DNA of 64,000 nt from Bacillota bacterium. Its GTDB lineage: Bacteria > Bacillota > Clostridia > Clostridiales > Clostridiaceae. The notes beneath the pieces were generated by a model that saw only the letters and a list, made by a program, of their open reading frames with translations, was not told the origin of the DNA and did not search any database. The position numbers and the translations under genes were made by a program. Below, piece by piece: positions 52,733-60,724 of the stretch. Location: NCBI GenBank assembly GCA_023445445.1, contig JAEXLD010000041.1:124001-188000 (forward strand). Reading direction: 5' to 3'. Position 1 is the stretch's first letter. Every line of letters starts with the position of its first letter.

Positions 52733-53758
52733 TTAGCTTACTAACATTCTATAACTATATTCAACATCAGTTTGAGCTAGTTTAGCATATACTTTTAATG
52801 TTATTCCTACATCTTCATGGCCTAATATTTGCTGAATAACTTCTGGTTTCATTCCACTCTTTAATGCTTGTGTAGCAAACGTGTGTCTAAAAATATGAGG
52901 ATGTATGTGTATATCAAGTCTAGCTTTTTCTTGTATCTTATTTGTTATGACTTGCATTCCTCTAGAGCTAATCTTTCTATGAGGTTTTCTATCAGTAACA
53001 AATAAATATTCTGATTCATCTTCTCTATCTTTTAAGTAGTTAGTTAAGGATCTCTTGCATCTTTCCGTAAAGTAAACCCTTCTCTCTTTATTTCCTTTTC
53101 CTATCACCAATAGTGTCTTTTTATTGAAATCAATATCTTTAATTTTTACATTTAGAGCTTCATTAAGTCTGCATCCAGTTGATAAGAAAAATTCTAATAT
53201 AGCTCTTTCCCTTCTTGTAAGTATACAATCTCTTAACTGTTCTATCTGTTCTTCTGTCAATGGCTTTCTCATTCTTTTAGGTTCCTTAACTGGCTTTATA
53301 CTCGCACATGGATTTTTAATAATAAATTCTTCATTTTGTAGCCAAGCAAAGAATAATCTTATAGGTGTCATAAAAGTGTTCATGCTGCTTGGACTTTTCT
53401 TTTCTGATTCTGAATACATTAGCATTTTTATATCTGCAGTAGTAATGGTACTTACTGGTTTATAAAATAAATTTTGTAACTTTCTTAATATATACTCATA
53501 GTTCTTAAGTGTTTTAGGAGATAACCCCTCCAGTTTTTTAGTAGCTAAAAAATAATTTATCTTGCCTTCAAGATCACTTGTTATTAAAGCTTTTTCTCTA
53601 CTGGTAACTTCATAGTTGTAAAGTACTTCTTCTATTACTTTTTTAACCCTTATTTGTTCTTGTAAATTTACCTCTAAATGTGGTAGTTCTATAGTTAATC
53701 TTCCCACTAGTTTTACCATTATTTCATCATTACAATTTCTATGAAAATTAGTTTCCAA
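52733..53758 (-). CDS. Tyrosine recombinase (XerC/D-like), internal
   Basis: A 341-residue site-specific recombinase: an N-terminal SAM-like core-binding domain, then catalytic Arg in 'STGCRLNEALNVKIKDID', Lys in 'GKGNKERRV', 'HPHIFRHTFATQALKSGM' (HxxR), 'LGHEDVGITLKVYAKL' (His and Tyr). All active-site residues are present. It lies in the middle of the lytic operon, not at either att site, so it is probably not the phage integrase. Starts with TTG after GGAGGAG. Confidence 0.92.
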   Translation of the reverse strand: METNFHRNCNDEIMVKLVGRLTIELPHLEVNLQEQIRVKKVIEEVLYNYEVTSREKALITSDLEGKINYFLATKKLEGLSPKTLKNYEYILRKLQNLFYKPVSTITTADIKMLMYSESEKKSPSSMNTFMTPIRLFFAWLQNEEFIIKNPCASIKPVKEPKRMRKPLTEEQIEQLRDCILTRRERAILEFFLSTGCRLNEALNVKIKDIDFNKKTLLVIGKGNKERRVYFTERCKRSLTNYLKDREDESEYLFVTDRKPHRKISSRGMQVITNKIQEKARLDIHIHPHIFRHTFATQALKSGMKPEVIQQILGHEDVGITLKVYAKLAQTDVEYSYRMLVS

Positions 53759-53800
53759 ATTATCTCCTCCTTATAAATGCTATCTCAACCCATCTTCTAT

Positions 53801-53887
53801 CTACTGATTCTTTTCTTTACTAGTAGCTCCATAAATAAATAACCAATAAAGTAATACAACTATTACCCATACAACCACAATTCTCAT
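53801..53887 (-). CDS. Tiny membrane peptide
   Basis: A 28-codon frame (MRIVVVWVIVVLLYWLFIYG, then ATSKEKNQ): one membrane helix and a polar tail. GAGAGGG lies just upstream, within the end of the MazG-like gene. Confidence 0.45.
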   Translation of the reverse strand: MRIVVVWVIVVLLYWLFIYGATSKEKNQ

Positions 53888-53889
53888 AA

Positions 53890-54333
53890 CTACCCTCTCA
53901 ATCTTTCCTCTAATCTTTTTATCTTCTTATTTCTCCAATTTCTTATCTTATCTTTATCAAATATCTTTTCTAATTGCTCTATCATTATTTTTACATCTGC
54001 AATTTCCTCTTCTATGTTATGTTCTTCTCCCCTTTTGTACTTACATATAGCCTGTGATAACTCTGATAATTCTTCTATAGCTACAGTCAACTGCATATCT
54101 AGTCCATTTTTCTTTATTGCTCTTTCTATAATATCTTCTTGATAAGATTTATTCGGTTTGATTCTTTTGTTATATTTATTTTGCATTTTTAGCTTTTCTT
54201 CTAGCCACATATCTGATAATTCATATTGATTTAAATTGAATTCTCTTTTTAATTTTCTTACACCCTCCGTTTTGATTATTCCTTTGCTTATATACTCTCT
54301 TATCCTTTCTCTTATCTTTTCTCTAATCTCCAT
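53890..54333 (-). CDS. MazG-like nucleotide pyrophosphohydrolase
   Basis: A 147-residue protein. The C-terminal half has the MazG/all-alpha NTP-PPase pattern 'AIEELSELSQAICKYKRGEE' and 'IEEEIADVKIMIEQLE', giving the EExxE and ExxD metal sites. The N-terminus is a basic helical extension. It may clean non-canonical dNTPs during phage replication. Confidence 0.75.
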   Translation of the reverse strand: MEIREKIRERIREYISKGIIKTEGVRKLKREFNLNQYELSDMWLEEKLKMQNKYNKRIKPNKSYQEDIIERAIKKNGLDMQLTVAIEELSELSQAICKYKRGEEHNIEEEIADVKIMIEQLEKIFDKDKIRNWRNKKIKRLEERLRG

Positions 54334-54518
54334 TACACCCTCCTTAGATTTTCCTTAAAATCTTTATACTCCTTATTCTTCATATATTCCCTTAAGGATG
54401 TTTTATATAATTGCCTATGAATATTACATGGAACTTTATCATATTTATCAGCACACTTATTACAGTTCTCTGCATTATCACAAGCTAATGCTAAAAATAT
54501 TTTTAAACTAGCATTCAT
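54333..54518 (-). CDS. Hypothetical Cys-motif protein
   Basis: A 61-residue protein with 'CDNAENCNKCADKYDKVPCN', a likely metal site. AGGAGG precedes the ATG; its stop overlaps the next start. Confidence 0.5.
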   Translation of the reverse strand: MNASLKIFLALACDNAENCNKCADKYDKVPCNIHRQLYKTSLREYMKNKEYKDFKENLRRV

Positions 54519-54556
54519 ATTTATCCTCCTTTTAGGGGAGTTTCCTCCCCACTATT

Positions 54557-54961
54557 TTAAAATGGACTATCTCCATCATCTATTGGTGTCATATCTTCAT
54601 AGAAATTCTCTTGATTACTATTACCTTGTGATGGTCCAGCTTGATTTTCATTTTTACTGTTTCCTATAAATTCAAATGAATCTATTACTATATCAGTTGT
54701 ATATCTCTTAGTTCCATCTTTAGCATCATAACTACCTGTTCTTATACTTCCTGTTACTGCTAATTGCCTTCCTTTAGTTAGATACTGTGCTATTGTTTCT
54801 CCAGTCTTACCAAATGCTATACAGTTTATAAAATCTGTTTCATCCTTTTTGAAAGGTCTAGTTACTGCTAATCCAAATCTGCATACTGCAGTTCCTGTTC
54901 CTGCTGCAAAGTTTAACTCTGGATCCTTAGTTAATCTTCCGATAAGTATTACTTTATTCAT
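54557..54961 (-). CDS. ssb: Single-stranded DNA-binding protein
   Basis: A 134-residue OB-fold protein: 'MNKVILIGRLTKDPELNFAA', 'FINCIAFGKTGETIAQYLTK', and the acidic tail ending 'DGDSPF' that recruits partner enzymes. GAGGAAG selects the ATG at 54961. It coats phage single strands during replication and recombination. Confidence 0.95.
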   Translation of the reverse strand: MNKVILIGRLTKDPELNFAAGTGTAVCRFGLAVTRPFKKDETDFINCIAFGKTGETIAQYLTKGRQLAVTGSIRTGSYDAKDGTKRYTTDIVIDSFEFIGNSKNENQAGPSQGNSNQENFYEDMTPIDDGDSPF

Positions 54962-55034
54962 TAACTTCTTCCTCCTCATTGATAAATTCTATTGTATTGT
55001 CCTCTGTGAAATCTATTTGATAAGTTGTTTCCAT
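54954..55034 (-). CDS. Small acidic peptide
   Basis: A 26-codon frame (METTYQIDFTEDNTIEFINE, then EEEVNE) starting at the end of the RusA-like gene (TAATG, with GGGAGG upstream) and overlapping the ssb start. Its strong acidity and coupling suggest it is translated. Confidence 0.45.
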   Translation of the reverse strand: METTYQIDFTEDNTIEFINEEEEVNE

Positions 55035-55450
55035 TATTTAACCTCCCTCAGTTCAAATTCAATTCTTTCTTTTTCTTCTGTCCATCTTTTAATAACTGTC
55101 AATTCTACTATCTGACTATCGTCGTGAAAAGCTATATCGTTAAGGCTATCTAATACAATCTTTGCTATATTGTCTGCATCAGGTTTCTTTGTAGGATATT
55201 CTAATCCTTCTCTAATATCCTTCAATCTCTTATTGCTATAAGATGTTGGCACTTTGTAGTAAACTATTATGCTTGCTCTTATAGGTCCTTCTAAATACTC
55301 GCCACATTGGTTTTGGTAATTAATTCTTACCCAATTTTCATATTTAACTGTTTCTGTAGTTGTTATTGCTCTACCATTAAAAAACCTTGGTCTAGCTTTT
55401 CCCTTAATCTTTCCTTCTACTATTATCAATTTAAGCTTTTCTCCTTTCAC
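55034..55450 (-). CDS. RusA-family Holliday junction resolvase
   Basis: A protein of 131-138 residues with the RusA signature 'KPDADNIAKIVLDSLNDIAF' then 'HDDSQI', whose Asp residues bind the catalytic metal. It cuts Holliday junctions during recombination or before packaging. The start may be the GTG at 55450 or the TTG at 55429 after AAAGGAG. Confidence 0.92.
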   Translation of the reverse strand: MKGEKLKLIIVEGKIKGKARPRFFNGRAITTTETVKYENWVRINYQNQCGEYLEGPIRASIIVYYKVPTSYSNKRLKDIREGLEYPTKKPDADNIAKIVLDSLNDIAFHDDSQIVELTVIKRWTEEKERIEFELREVK

Positions 55451-56030
55451 TTATCTTTTCTTGGACTTTAGCAATGTTTACTGCTATTTTTGTAAGTTCT
55501 GTATCCTTCTGTATCAGCCTATTTCTGTTGAGTATAAGTAATTGCCTTCTTGTAACTAAAATTAAGTTATCTATATCTAAGTTCTCTCGATTACCATCCC
55601 CAAATATGATTGCGTGTCCTTTCGGTAATGGTCCTTTTTCCTTTTCCCAAATAACTATATGTTTTAATCTCCACTTATTAGGATCTGCTATTTTTACTTC
55701 TGTATAACCTTCTACATTTACCCTCTCACTTCCAACTGGTCTGTAATTAACTGGTGTTTGTCCTTTCTTGAATGATGTTCTATTTGCACTAGTTAATCCC
55801 TTAGTTCCTTTATTAGCTGGAATGCTTCCTTTCTTAAACTGACCATTAAATCCAGTATTTAATTTATATCTTCCTATTGCTCCATTAATTTGTTCTACAG
55901 TAAGTTCTAAATTGAATTTATTATTAATTAATTCTTGTATTTCCTTGTAATGATGTCCTGGTGTCACTTCTTTTAAGTATTCCTTTTCTTCATCACTCCA
56001 AATATGAGGTTTAGCTCTTTCTTTCTTCAT
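55431..56030 (-). CDS. HNH endonuclease, homing-type
   Basis: A 199-residue protein. The N-terminal 60 residues form an HTH-like domain ('WSDEEKEYLKEVTPGHHYKE'), then 'KKGSIPANKGTKG' and 'FKKGQTPVNYRPVG' (NUMOD-like repeats), then 'RLKHIVIWEKEKGPLPKGHA' and 'GNRENLDIDNLILVTR', an HNH core. Such genes are frequent free-standing or homing nucleases in phages. Confidence 0.85.
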   Translation of the reverse strand: MKKERAKPHIWSDEEKEYLKEVTPGHHYKEIQELINNKFNLELTVEQINGAIGRYKLNTGFNGQFKKGSIPANKGTKGLTSANRTSFKKGQTPVNYRPVGSERVNVEGYTEVKIADPNKWRLKHIVIWEKEKGPLPKGHAIIFGDGNRENLDIDNLILVTRRQLLILNRNRLIQKDTELTKIAVNIAKVQEKISERRKA

Positions 56031-56032
56031 TT

Positions 56033-56266
56033 TTAACCCTCTAACATCTTAGGAGAATCAGCTTTATTTCTTCCTAATGTTTCAGCCTTAAACTTTTCAG
56101 CTTGTAAAACCAAATTTGCATTACTTATTATTTTATTTGCAATATCCCCTATAGTTTTTGCTCTATTTATTTCCTCTTCTAATTCCTCACCTTTTAATTC
56201 TTCATCATTTAATCTTTCTAATTGTTCAAACAAATGATTATTCAAATCTCCTAATGTATTTTTCAT
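56033..56266 (-). CDS. Hypothetical helical protein
   Basis: A 77-residue protein ('MKNTLGDLNNHLFEQLERLN', 'AKTIGDIANKIISNANLVLQ'). AAGGGAG selects the ATG at 56266. The helical core resembles short phage proteins beside HNH genes; no function known. Confidence 0.55.
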   Translation of the reverse strand: MKNTLGDLNNHLFEQLERLNDEELKGEELEEEINRAKTIGDIANKIISNANLVLQAEKFKAETLGRNKADSPKMLEG

Positions 56267-56288
56267 ATCCATTCTCCCTTATTCTTAA

Positions 56289-56573
56289 TTATCTGACTTC
56301 GCCTACTGCTATTGCTAATATATCTCCTTCTTGACTTATGAGGTAAGTTTTCTTAGTCCAACCTGGTGTAAAAGCTTTAGTAACATATCCTTGTGGAATT
56401 ATCTCCTTGTGTGAATAATCAGCTATAACTCCTGCTATTCCACTTTCATAAAATACTATTTCCGTTCCTGTATTTTTCTTTATAACTTCATCTATTTTCT
56501 GTTGTTGCAGATCTATTTCTTTCTCTTCTTTAACTTCATAATCATATATTGACATTTGACCATCTACTAACAT
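56289..56573 (-). CDS. Hypothetical protein
   Basis: A 94-residue protein beginning 'MLVDGQMSIYDYEVKEEKEI'; a beta-rich region 'TEIVFYESGIAGVIADYSHK' follows. Its start directly follows the upstream stop (TAGATG). Confidence 0.5.
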   Translation of the reverse strand: MLVDGQMSIYDYEVKEEKEIDLQQQKIDEVIKKNTGTEIVFYESGIAGVIADYSHKEIIPQGYVTKAFTPGWTKKTYLISQEGDILAIAVGEVR

Positions 56574-56741
56574 CTAATTAGGCAACTTTCTTATTAAACT
56601 CATTCTTGCTGGTGAAGTTGCTCCTCCTTGTTGCTTTATATATCTTTTAGCTAATTCCATACACTTAGCTTCACTTTCTCCTGATGTTATGAATTTCTTA
56701 AAATGATTTTCTTTATTTTTAAAGGTTACTTCAAATAACAT
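56574..56741 (-). CDS. Small basic hypothetical protein
   Basis: A 55-codon frame (MLFEVTFKNKENHFKKFITS, with 'KRYIKQQGGATSPARMSLIR') behind GGAGGA. It is coupled to the next gene by TAGATG. Confidence 0.6.
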   Translation of the reverse strand: MLFEVTFKNKENHFKKFITSGESEAKCMELAKRYIKQQGGATSPARMSLIRKLPN

Positions 56742-56751
56742 ACTAATCCTC

Positions 56752-57096
56752 CTAACTATTCTTCAACTCTACTCTTAACCAAGTTAGCTTACTTCTTAAC
56801 ACTTCTATATCTAGCCTTAAATTCTCTATAGCACTGATACATGTGTAATAATCACTCTCTGCTATATCTCTCTTAAGTCTTAATTCTGCTATCTTTTCAT
56901 TTCCCCTAACTAAATCATGTAATATAGTTGTTGGGACCTTTTCTAATCTAAGTTTTAATATTTCTTTTCTAACCTCTACTCTATAATTTCTTTCTGCTTC
57001 TGCTTTCTTTATAGCTAGAGTTTTTAATTGTGTATTCCCTCTAGTCAATGCTTGTTTACATTGTTCTAGTTGCTCTATAACTTGCTGAGGATTCAT
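56752..57096 (-). CDS. Hypothetical coiled-coil protein
   Basis: A 114-residue fully helical protein ('EQLEQCKQALTRGNTQLKTL', 'ENLRLDIEVLRSKLTWLRVE'). It overlaps the HNH-like gene by 4 nt and is probably an early replication accessory. Confidence 0.5.
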   Translation of the reverse strand: MNPQQVIEQLEQCKQALTRGNTQLKTLAIKKAEAERNYRVEVRKEILKLRLEKVPTTILHDLVRGNEKIAELRLKRDIAESDYYTCISAIENLRLDIEVLRSKLTWLRVELKNS

Positions 57097-57491
57097 ATCT
57101 CACCTTCCTCTATAATCAATCTTCCACCCATTACTGCTTTTATTACCTCTTCTCTAACATATAAATTCTTTTGTAAATTTAATGTCTTTAATAGTCTATT
57201 TAATGCTTTATCTGATATTTTTAATACTTCATTGATTTCTTCTTTAGTTAGATACTGCTTGTCCAGTAATATTTCTAGTTTATTTTGAAATTCTAGCTTA
57301 AGTTTTCTATTAAGTGCTGCTCCTTTACTTCCATGTATTCCATAAGTTCCTCTATGGTGCTCTTGACATAGATAAACATGATTTAATTTGCATTTTTCTA
57401 AGTTTTTATTTTCCGACCTGTATATTATGTGATGTAGTTCTACTCCATAGCTTGAATAACATTCTCTACAGAAGTGTATTTCTTTACTCAC
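57093..57491 (-). CDS. HNH-like zinc protein
   Basis: A 132-residue protein starting with GTG after GGAGGAAG. 'FCRECYSSYGVELHHIIYRS' and 'HVYLCQEHHRGTYGIHGS' give two Cys and an HNH-like His-rich core; a C-terminal helical domain with 'LTKEEINEVLKISDKALNRL' follows. Likely a nuclease or recombination helper similar to NinG-type proteins. Confidence 0.65.
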   Translation of the reverse strand: MSKEIHFCRECYSSYGVELHHIIYRSENKNLEKCKLNHVYLCQEHHRGTYGIHGSKGAALNRKLKLEFQNKLEILLDKQYLTKEEINEVLKISDKALNRLLKTLNLQKNLYVREEVIKAVMGGRLIIEEGEI

Positions 57492-58428
57492 TTTCTTCCT
57501 CCTGGTCCCAGCCTAATAGTTTCTTTTCTAAATCGTCATAGTCATAATCTCTGCCTTTAAAGTTATCAAATCTCAACTTATTCTTATTTCCGTTTCCACT
57601 ACTTATCTTTTTATCCTCATAGTTACCTTCTAAAACCTTTATGAAATTATTAGGTTTAATAAACCAATCAAAAGTGACTATCCAATTATTCTTATTCTGC
57701 CCTTTTAAAAATGAACTTTTATTTACTTCTTCTATTGCTTTTAAAATTACCTCTTCTCCGTAACTTTTAATTCTCGCAGTAAGCATTTTGTATCTATTAG
57801 TCCCTAAATTTATAGATATAATTTTTTGTAGTCCCAAACCATTCCACTTATCAATTATAGGTTGTACTTTAGTACTACATACTATATCTTTAGATATAGT
57901 AATACTATTATCTTCTTCTTTATCTACCTCTTCTTCTTTATCTATATCTTCTTCTTTATCTATATCTTTATCTAGGGTGCTAACATTAGCTTTACTGTTA
58001 ACTTTACTGTTAATATCTTCTTTTATCTCTCCAGTTACTAGTTGTTTTTGCTTTTGTCTATATGATTTCATATAATTTTTCATATATTCTTTTCTTTCTT
58101 CTAACTGATCCAAAGTTTGATGTTTGCTCCAGTTCGGAATAGTAATAACATTATTTATTACTTCAATCATTCCATACATTTCAAAAGTTTTTAAAGCTAA
58201 CCTTACTGTATTAATATCTCTTCTAAAGATAGTTGCTAACATTTCATCTGTGTAGGCTATTCTTTCATTAAGCATGAATACACCTGAGTTATTATTCTTA
58301 CCTGCTAAACATAAGATTTTAAACCAAATAACTATTATGCTATCAGCACTTGGTAAACTTTCTATCAGCAACATTTTTTCGTCATCAAATATATCTGTGA
58401 CTATTTTTATCCATTTAACTTCTGCCAT
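57484..58428 (-). CDS. Phage replisome organiser / replication initiator
   Basis: A 314-residue protein. The first 120 residues match the phage replisome-organiser winged helix ('VKWIKIVTDIFDDEKMLLIE', 'SGVFMLNERIAYTDEMLATI', 'MIEVINNVITIPNWSKHQTL'). An acidic repeated linker 'DIDKEEDIDKEEEVDKEE' follows. The C-terminus has a DnaD/DnaT-like domain ('NKNNWIVTFDWFIKPNNFIK'). It should bind the origin and load the host helicase. GGAGG selects the ATG at 58428. Confidence 0.88.
   Translation of the reverse strand: MAEVKWIKIVTDIFDDEKMLLIESLPSADSIIVIWFKILCLAGKNNNSGVFMLNERIAYTDEMLATIFRRDINTVRLALKTFEMYGMIEVINNVITIPNWSKHQTLDQLEERKEYMKNYMKSYRQKQKQLVTGEIKEDINSKVNSKANVSTLDKDIDKEEDIDKEEEVDKEEDNSITISKDIVCSTKVQPIIDKWNGLGLQKIISINLGTNRYKMLTARIKSYGEEVILKAIEEVNKSSFLKGQNKNNWIVTFDWFIKPNNFIKVLEGNYEDKKISSGNGNKNKLRFDNFKGRDYDYDDLEKKLLGWDQEEESE
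57913..57966 (-). repeat. Three tandem 18-bp repeats in the initiator gene
   Basis: Two perfect copies of TTCTTCTTTATCTATATC (57931-57948, 57949-57966) and one copy with two changes (57913-57930) lie in tandem and encode the DIDKEE linker. Lambda-type phages place their origin inside the initiator gene at such iterons. Confidence 0.55.
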
Positions 58429-58456
58429 TATAAAAACCTCCATTAAAAAGCTAAAT

Positions 58457-58690
58457 TTAATTCCTTATAATTTGTCTTGTATCTTCATTGTCTATATCTT
58501 CATTTTCTGCTATAATGCAAGTAGTAGTTTTTGTATCGAGCTCATTCCTTTGTTTGGTCGCTGAGGAGTGAGCCCTTTCTTTATACATTTCTTTAGCTTT
58601 CCTTAGTGCTGCATTAAATTCTAATCCTTCCATAGTAAGCCTCTTAGTTTCTTCTGCAATTTCTAAGTACATTCTTAAATTCTTACTCAC
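58457..58690 (-). CDS. Hypothetical helical protein
   Basis: A 77-residue protein ('KNLRMYLEIAEETKRLTMEG', then an acidic tail). The GTG at 58690 overlaps the stop of the DUF6906-like gene (GTGA). Confidence 0.5.
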   Translation of the reverse strand: MSKNLRMYLEIAEETKRLTMEGLEFNAALRKAKEMYKERAHSSATKQRNELDTKTTTCIIAENEDIDNEDTRQIIRN

Positions 58691-58839
58691 CTTCTTAAGC
58701 ACACCTCCTTCTTTTTCTTTATGTGGTAAAATGTGTAGTGATCATAAGCTTTACTTACTATTAGAAAATCTTTAGGATTTAAACCATATTCTCTTAAGAA
58801 TGTTCTCTGCTCTACATTCGGACACTTATAATTTTCCAT
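58687..58839 (-). CDS. DUF6906-like small protein
   Basis: A 50-codon ORF (MENYKCPNVEQRTFLREYGL, then 'NPKDFLIVSKAYDHYTFYHI'). The pattern matches the short phage DUF6906 family ('...L..yGLnpkdfLi...'). GGAGG lies upstream. Confidence 0.65.
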   Translation of the reverse strand: MENYKCPNVEQRTFLREYGLNPKDFLIVSKAYDHYTFYHIKKKKEVCLRR

Positions 58840-58882
58840 ACATATACCTCCTTAGTTTCTTTAATTTCTTAGTGAAGTAACT

Positions 58883-59008
58883 TTAATCTCTTGTATGAAG
58901 TCTTATAATACCCAGTACTACTGTTATAAATAAAAATCCTATAAACAGTTCATAAGTTATCTTAAGTAAGGTTAAAATATAGATTTTACTAACATATAGC
59001 AAGTACAT
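58883..59008 (-). CDS. Small membrane protein
   Basis: A 41-codon frame (MYLLYVSKIYILTLLKITYE, then 'LFIGFLFITVVLGIIRLHTR') behind ATAGGAGGC, with one or two membrane helices. Role unknown. Confidence 0.55.
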   Translation of the reverse strand: MYLLYVSKIYILTLLKITYELFIGFLFITVVLGIIRLHTRD

Positions 59009-59017
59009 AATTGCCTC

Positions 59018-59284
59018 CTATCTTAGCTTGTCTATAAGCTCTTTAGCTTTAGCAAATTCATTTAAGCATTTATCACACAATTTTATTCCTAAGATAGTAG
59101 TTGTATCTTTAATATCTCCACAACAATGACAACCTGGATTATACTTTTTTAGTATTATTAATTCACCTTCTGTGAATATTTCTAAAGCTTGGCCTTCCAT
59201 AAAATCCATTGTCTTTCTTAACTCTACTGGAAGCACTACTCTTCCTAATTGGTCTAAATTTCTTACTACTCCTACACTTTTCAT
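59018..59284 (-). CDS. AbrB-type regulator with zinc tail
   Basis: An 88-residue protein. The N-terminus is a SpoVT/AbrB swapped hairpin ('SVGVVRNLDQLGRVVLPVEL', 'RKTMDFMEGQALEIFTEGEL'), and the C-terminus has 'CHCCGDIK' and 'CDKC', a zinc site. It lies directly after the antirepressor gene in the early operon and probably regulates early transcription. Confidence 0.85.
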   Translation of the reverse strand: MKSVGVVRNLDQLGRVVLPVELRKTMDFMEGQALEIFTEGELIILKKYNPGCHCCGDIKDTTTILGIKLCDKCLNEFAKAKELIDKLR

Positions 59285-59971
59285 TTACATTTCCTCCTTA
59301 AATATATTTAAAATAAAATCTCTACCTTTGCCAGTCCACTTTCTGTCATAAATAATCTTTCCATTATCCAATGCTTGTTGTTTTATACTTACAAGCTCCA
59401 TTTCTGAATACTTACTATAAAGTAACCATGTTCCATTTTGTTTATACTGTATCTTTTTATCTGCTAATAAGTTATTAAGTTTTGTAGCACTACTTAGTCC
59501 AAGCTCTTTAGCTATTTCTGATGTAGTGTATAACTTGTTTTGATGCAATAACTTATCTCTTTGCTTTTCAGCTTCTAACCTAGCTTGTCTTTCTTCTTTT
59601 AATTTAGTTGCTGCTGCAATAAGTAAATCTGGATTATCTAGTAATTCATCTTGTGCATACATTCCATGTTTTCTTATTGATGGTAATACTTCACTAGTTA
59701 CCCACTTCTTAAACTTCTTAGCTGTTGGAAGTTTACTACCTAAAACTGCATTATATAATCCACTTTCATTTATTAAAGTTGAATTCATATTCATACCCTC
59801 CAATTTGGTGGATATGGTTTCATCTTCATCTAATCTACAAGTCATTCTATTTGTTTCAGAGTAGCCTAATGTGTCGGATACATCTTTTGCTACAAACCAA
59901 GTTTCATTATCTTTAGTAAATACTCTTACTTGTCCGAATTCTTCATTATTGAATATTTGCAATTCGTTCAT
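59285..59971 (-). CDS. Antirepressor (BRO-N / KilAC)
   Basis: A 228-residue protein with an N-terminal BRO domain ('IFNNEEFGQVRVFTKDNETW', 'FVAKDVSDTLGYSETNRMTC', 'ESGLYNAVLGSKLPTAKKFK') and a C-terminal KilAC-like domain ('LYTTSEIAKELGLSSATKLN'). Such proteins inactivate or bypass phage repressors. AAGGAG precedes the ATG. In this prophage the repressor has no self-cleavage domain, so an antirepressor route to induction is plausible. Confidence 0.9.
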   Translation of the reverse strand: MNELQIFNNEEFGQVRVFTKDNETWFVAKDVSDTLGYSETNRMTCRLDEDETISTKLEGMNMNSTLINESGLYNAVLGSKLPTAKKFKKWVTSEVLPSIRKHGMYAQDELLDNPDLLIAAATKLKEERQARLEAEKQRDKLLHQNKLYTTSEIAKELGLSSATKLNNLLADKKIQYKQNGTWLLYSKYSEMELVSIKQQALDNGKIIYDRKWTGKGRDFILNIFKEEM

Positions 59972-60033
59972 ATATTGTACTCCTTAATATTTATTCTGTA
60001 TTTTAAACTCCATGGGCAATTCAGCCCTATAAT

Positions 60034-60174
60034 CTATTTGTTTTGCAATCTACTTAAAAGCTCTATCTTTTCATCATTATTTAATCTATTGTTTGCTATT
60101 TTTGCTAATGCTTTTGCAAGTTTTTTCTCTATTTCCTTAGTATCTTTTGGTAAAACCATAATCACATCATACAT
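60034..60174 (-). CDS. Small helical protein
   Basis: A 46-codon ORF (MYDVIMVLPKDTKEIEKKLA, then 'AKIANNRLNNDEKIELLSRL') behind GGAGG, between the antirepressor and Cro-like genes. No family recognised. Confidence 0.6.
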   Translation of the reverse strand: MYDVIMVLPKDTKEIEKKLAKALAKIANNRLNNDEKIELLSRLQNK

Positions 60175-60234
60175 AAACTCTACCTCCAAATAATACTAAA
60201 TCATTTTATGAGCTCATTTTGGCCTTTGTTACTT

Positions 60235-60480
60235 TTATCCGTTGTTTGTTTTCTTATTTTTAAAATAATTTTCTTCATCTATCTCCTCCTTGTAACATAT
60301 ATCTTCTAACCCTATCCCTAAAGCTAAAGCTATTTTTTCTACAGTGTTTATTCTTGGATTTTTAGCTTTATTATTTAAAATGTCATACAATGTAGCATAA
60401 GGCACTCCACTATCTTTAGATAAAGCTAGAATTGATTTATTTTTTTCATACATCTTTTGTTTTAACTTGTCCAACTTCAT
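60235..60480 (-). CDS. Cro-like XRE regulator
   Basis: An 81-residue protein with a single HTH ('LKQKMYEKNKSILALSKDSG', 'PYATLYDILNNKAKNPRINT'). It is the first gene of the lytic operon, divergent from the repressor across a 244-base control region. AGGAGG precedes the ATG. Confidence 0.85.
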   Translation of the reverse strand: MKLDKLKQKMYEKNKSILALSKDSGVPYATLYDILNNKAKNPRINTVEKIALALGIGLEDICYKEEIDEENYFKNKKTNNG

Positions 60481-60724
60481 TTGTTCACCCTCCTCTTATC
60501 GGTCAACCGATTTAATCTTATTATATATCGTTATACCGATAAATAAAACACTTAAATTCTTCTGTAGAGTTTTATTTTTGGCAAAATATAGTAGTTAAAC
60601 TTTATATATCTTACTATTTCTTTGTTTTATTCAATTTTTTAGAAAATTCCTTTTTCAATTATATATTTCTGCATTGAATATTATCGGTAAACTGATATAA
60701 TAATATTGATAAGGAGGTTTATAT
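60481..60724. promoter_or_regulatory. Lysis-lysogeny control region with 14-bp operators
   Basis: Three operators fit ATCGGTNNACCGAT: ATCGGTCAACCGAT (60498-60511), ATCGTTATACCGAT (60527-60540) and ATCGGTAAACTGAT (60683-60696). The repressor promoter is TTGAAT (60674-60679), a 16-base spacer covered by the third operator, and TATAAT (60696-60701). The Cro-side -10 is TATAAT on the minus strand between the first two operators. A further half site (ATCGGTAAT) lies at the start of the repressor gene. Confidence 0.85.

Noticed and set aside
52733..53758. The tyrosine recombinase as the phage integrase
   Set aside because: It is far from both attachment sites, whereas the serine integrase directly abuts attR and the attP has serine-integrase-type symmetry.
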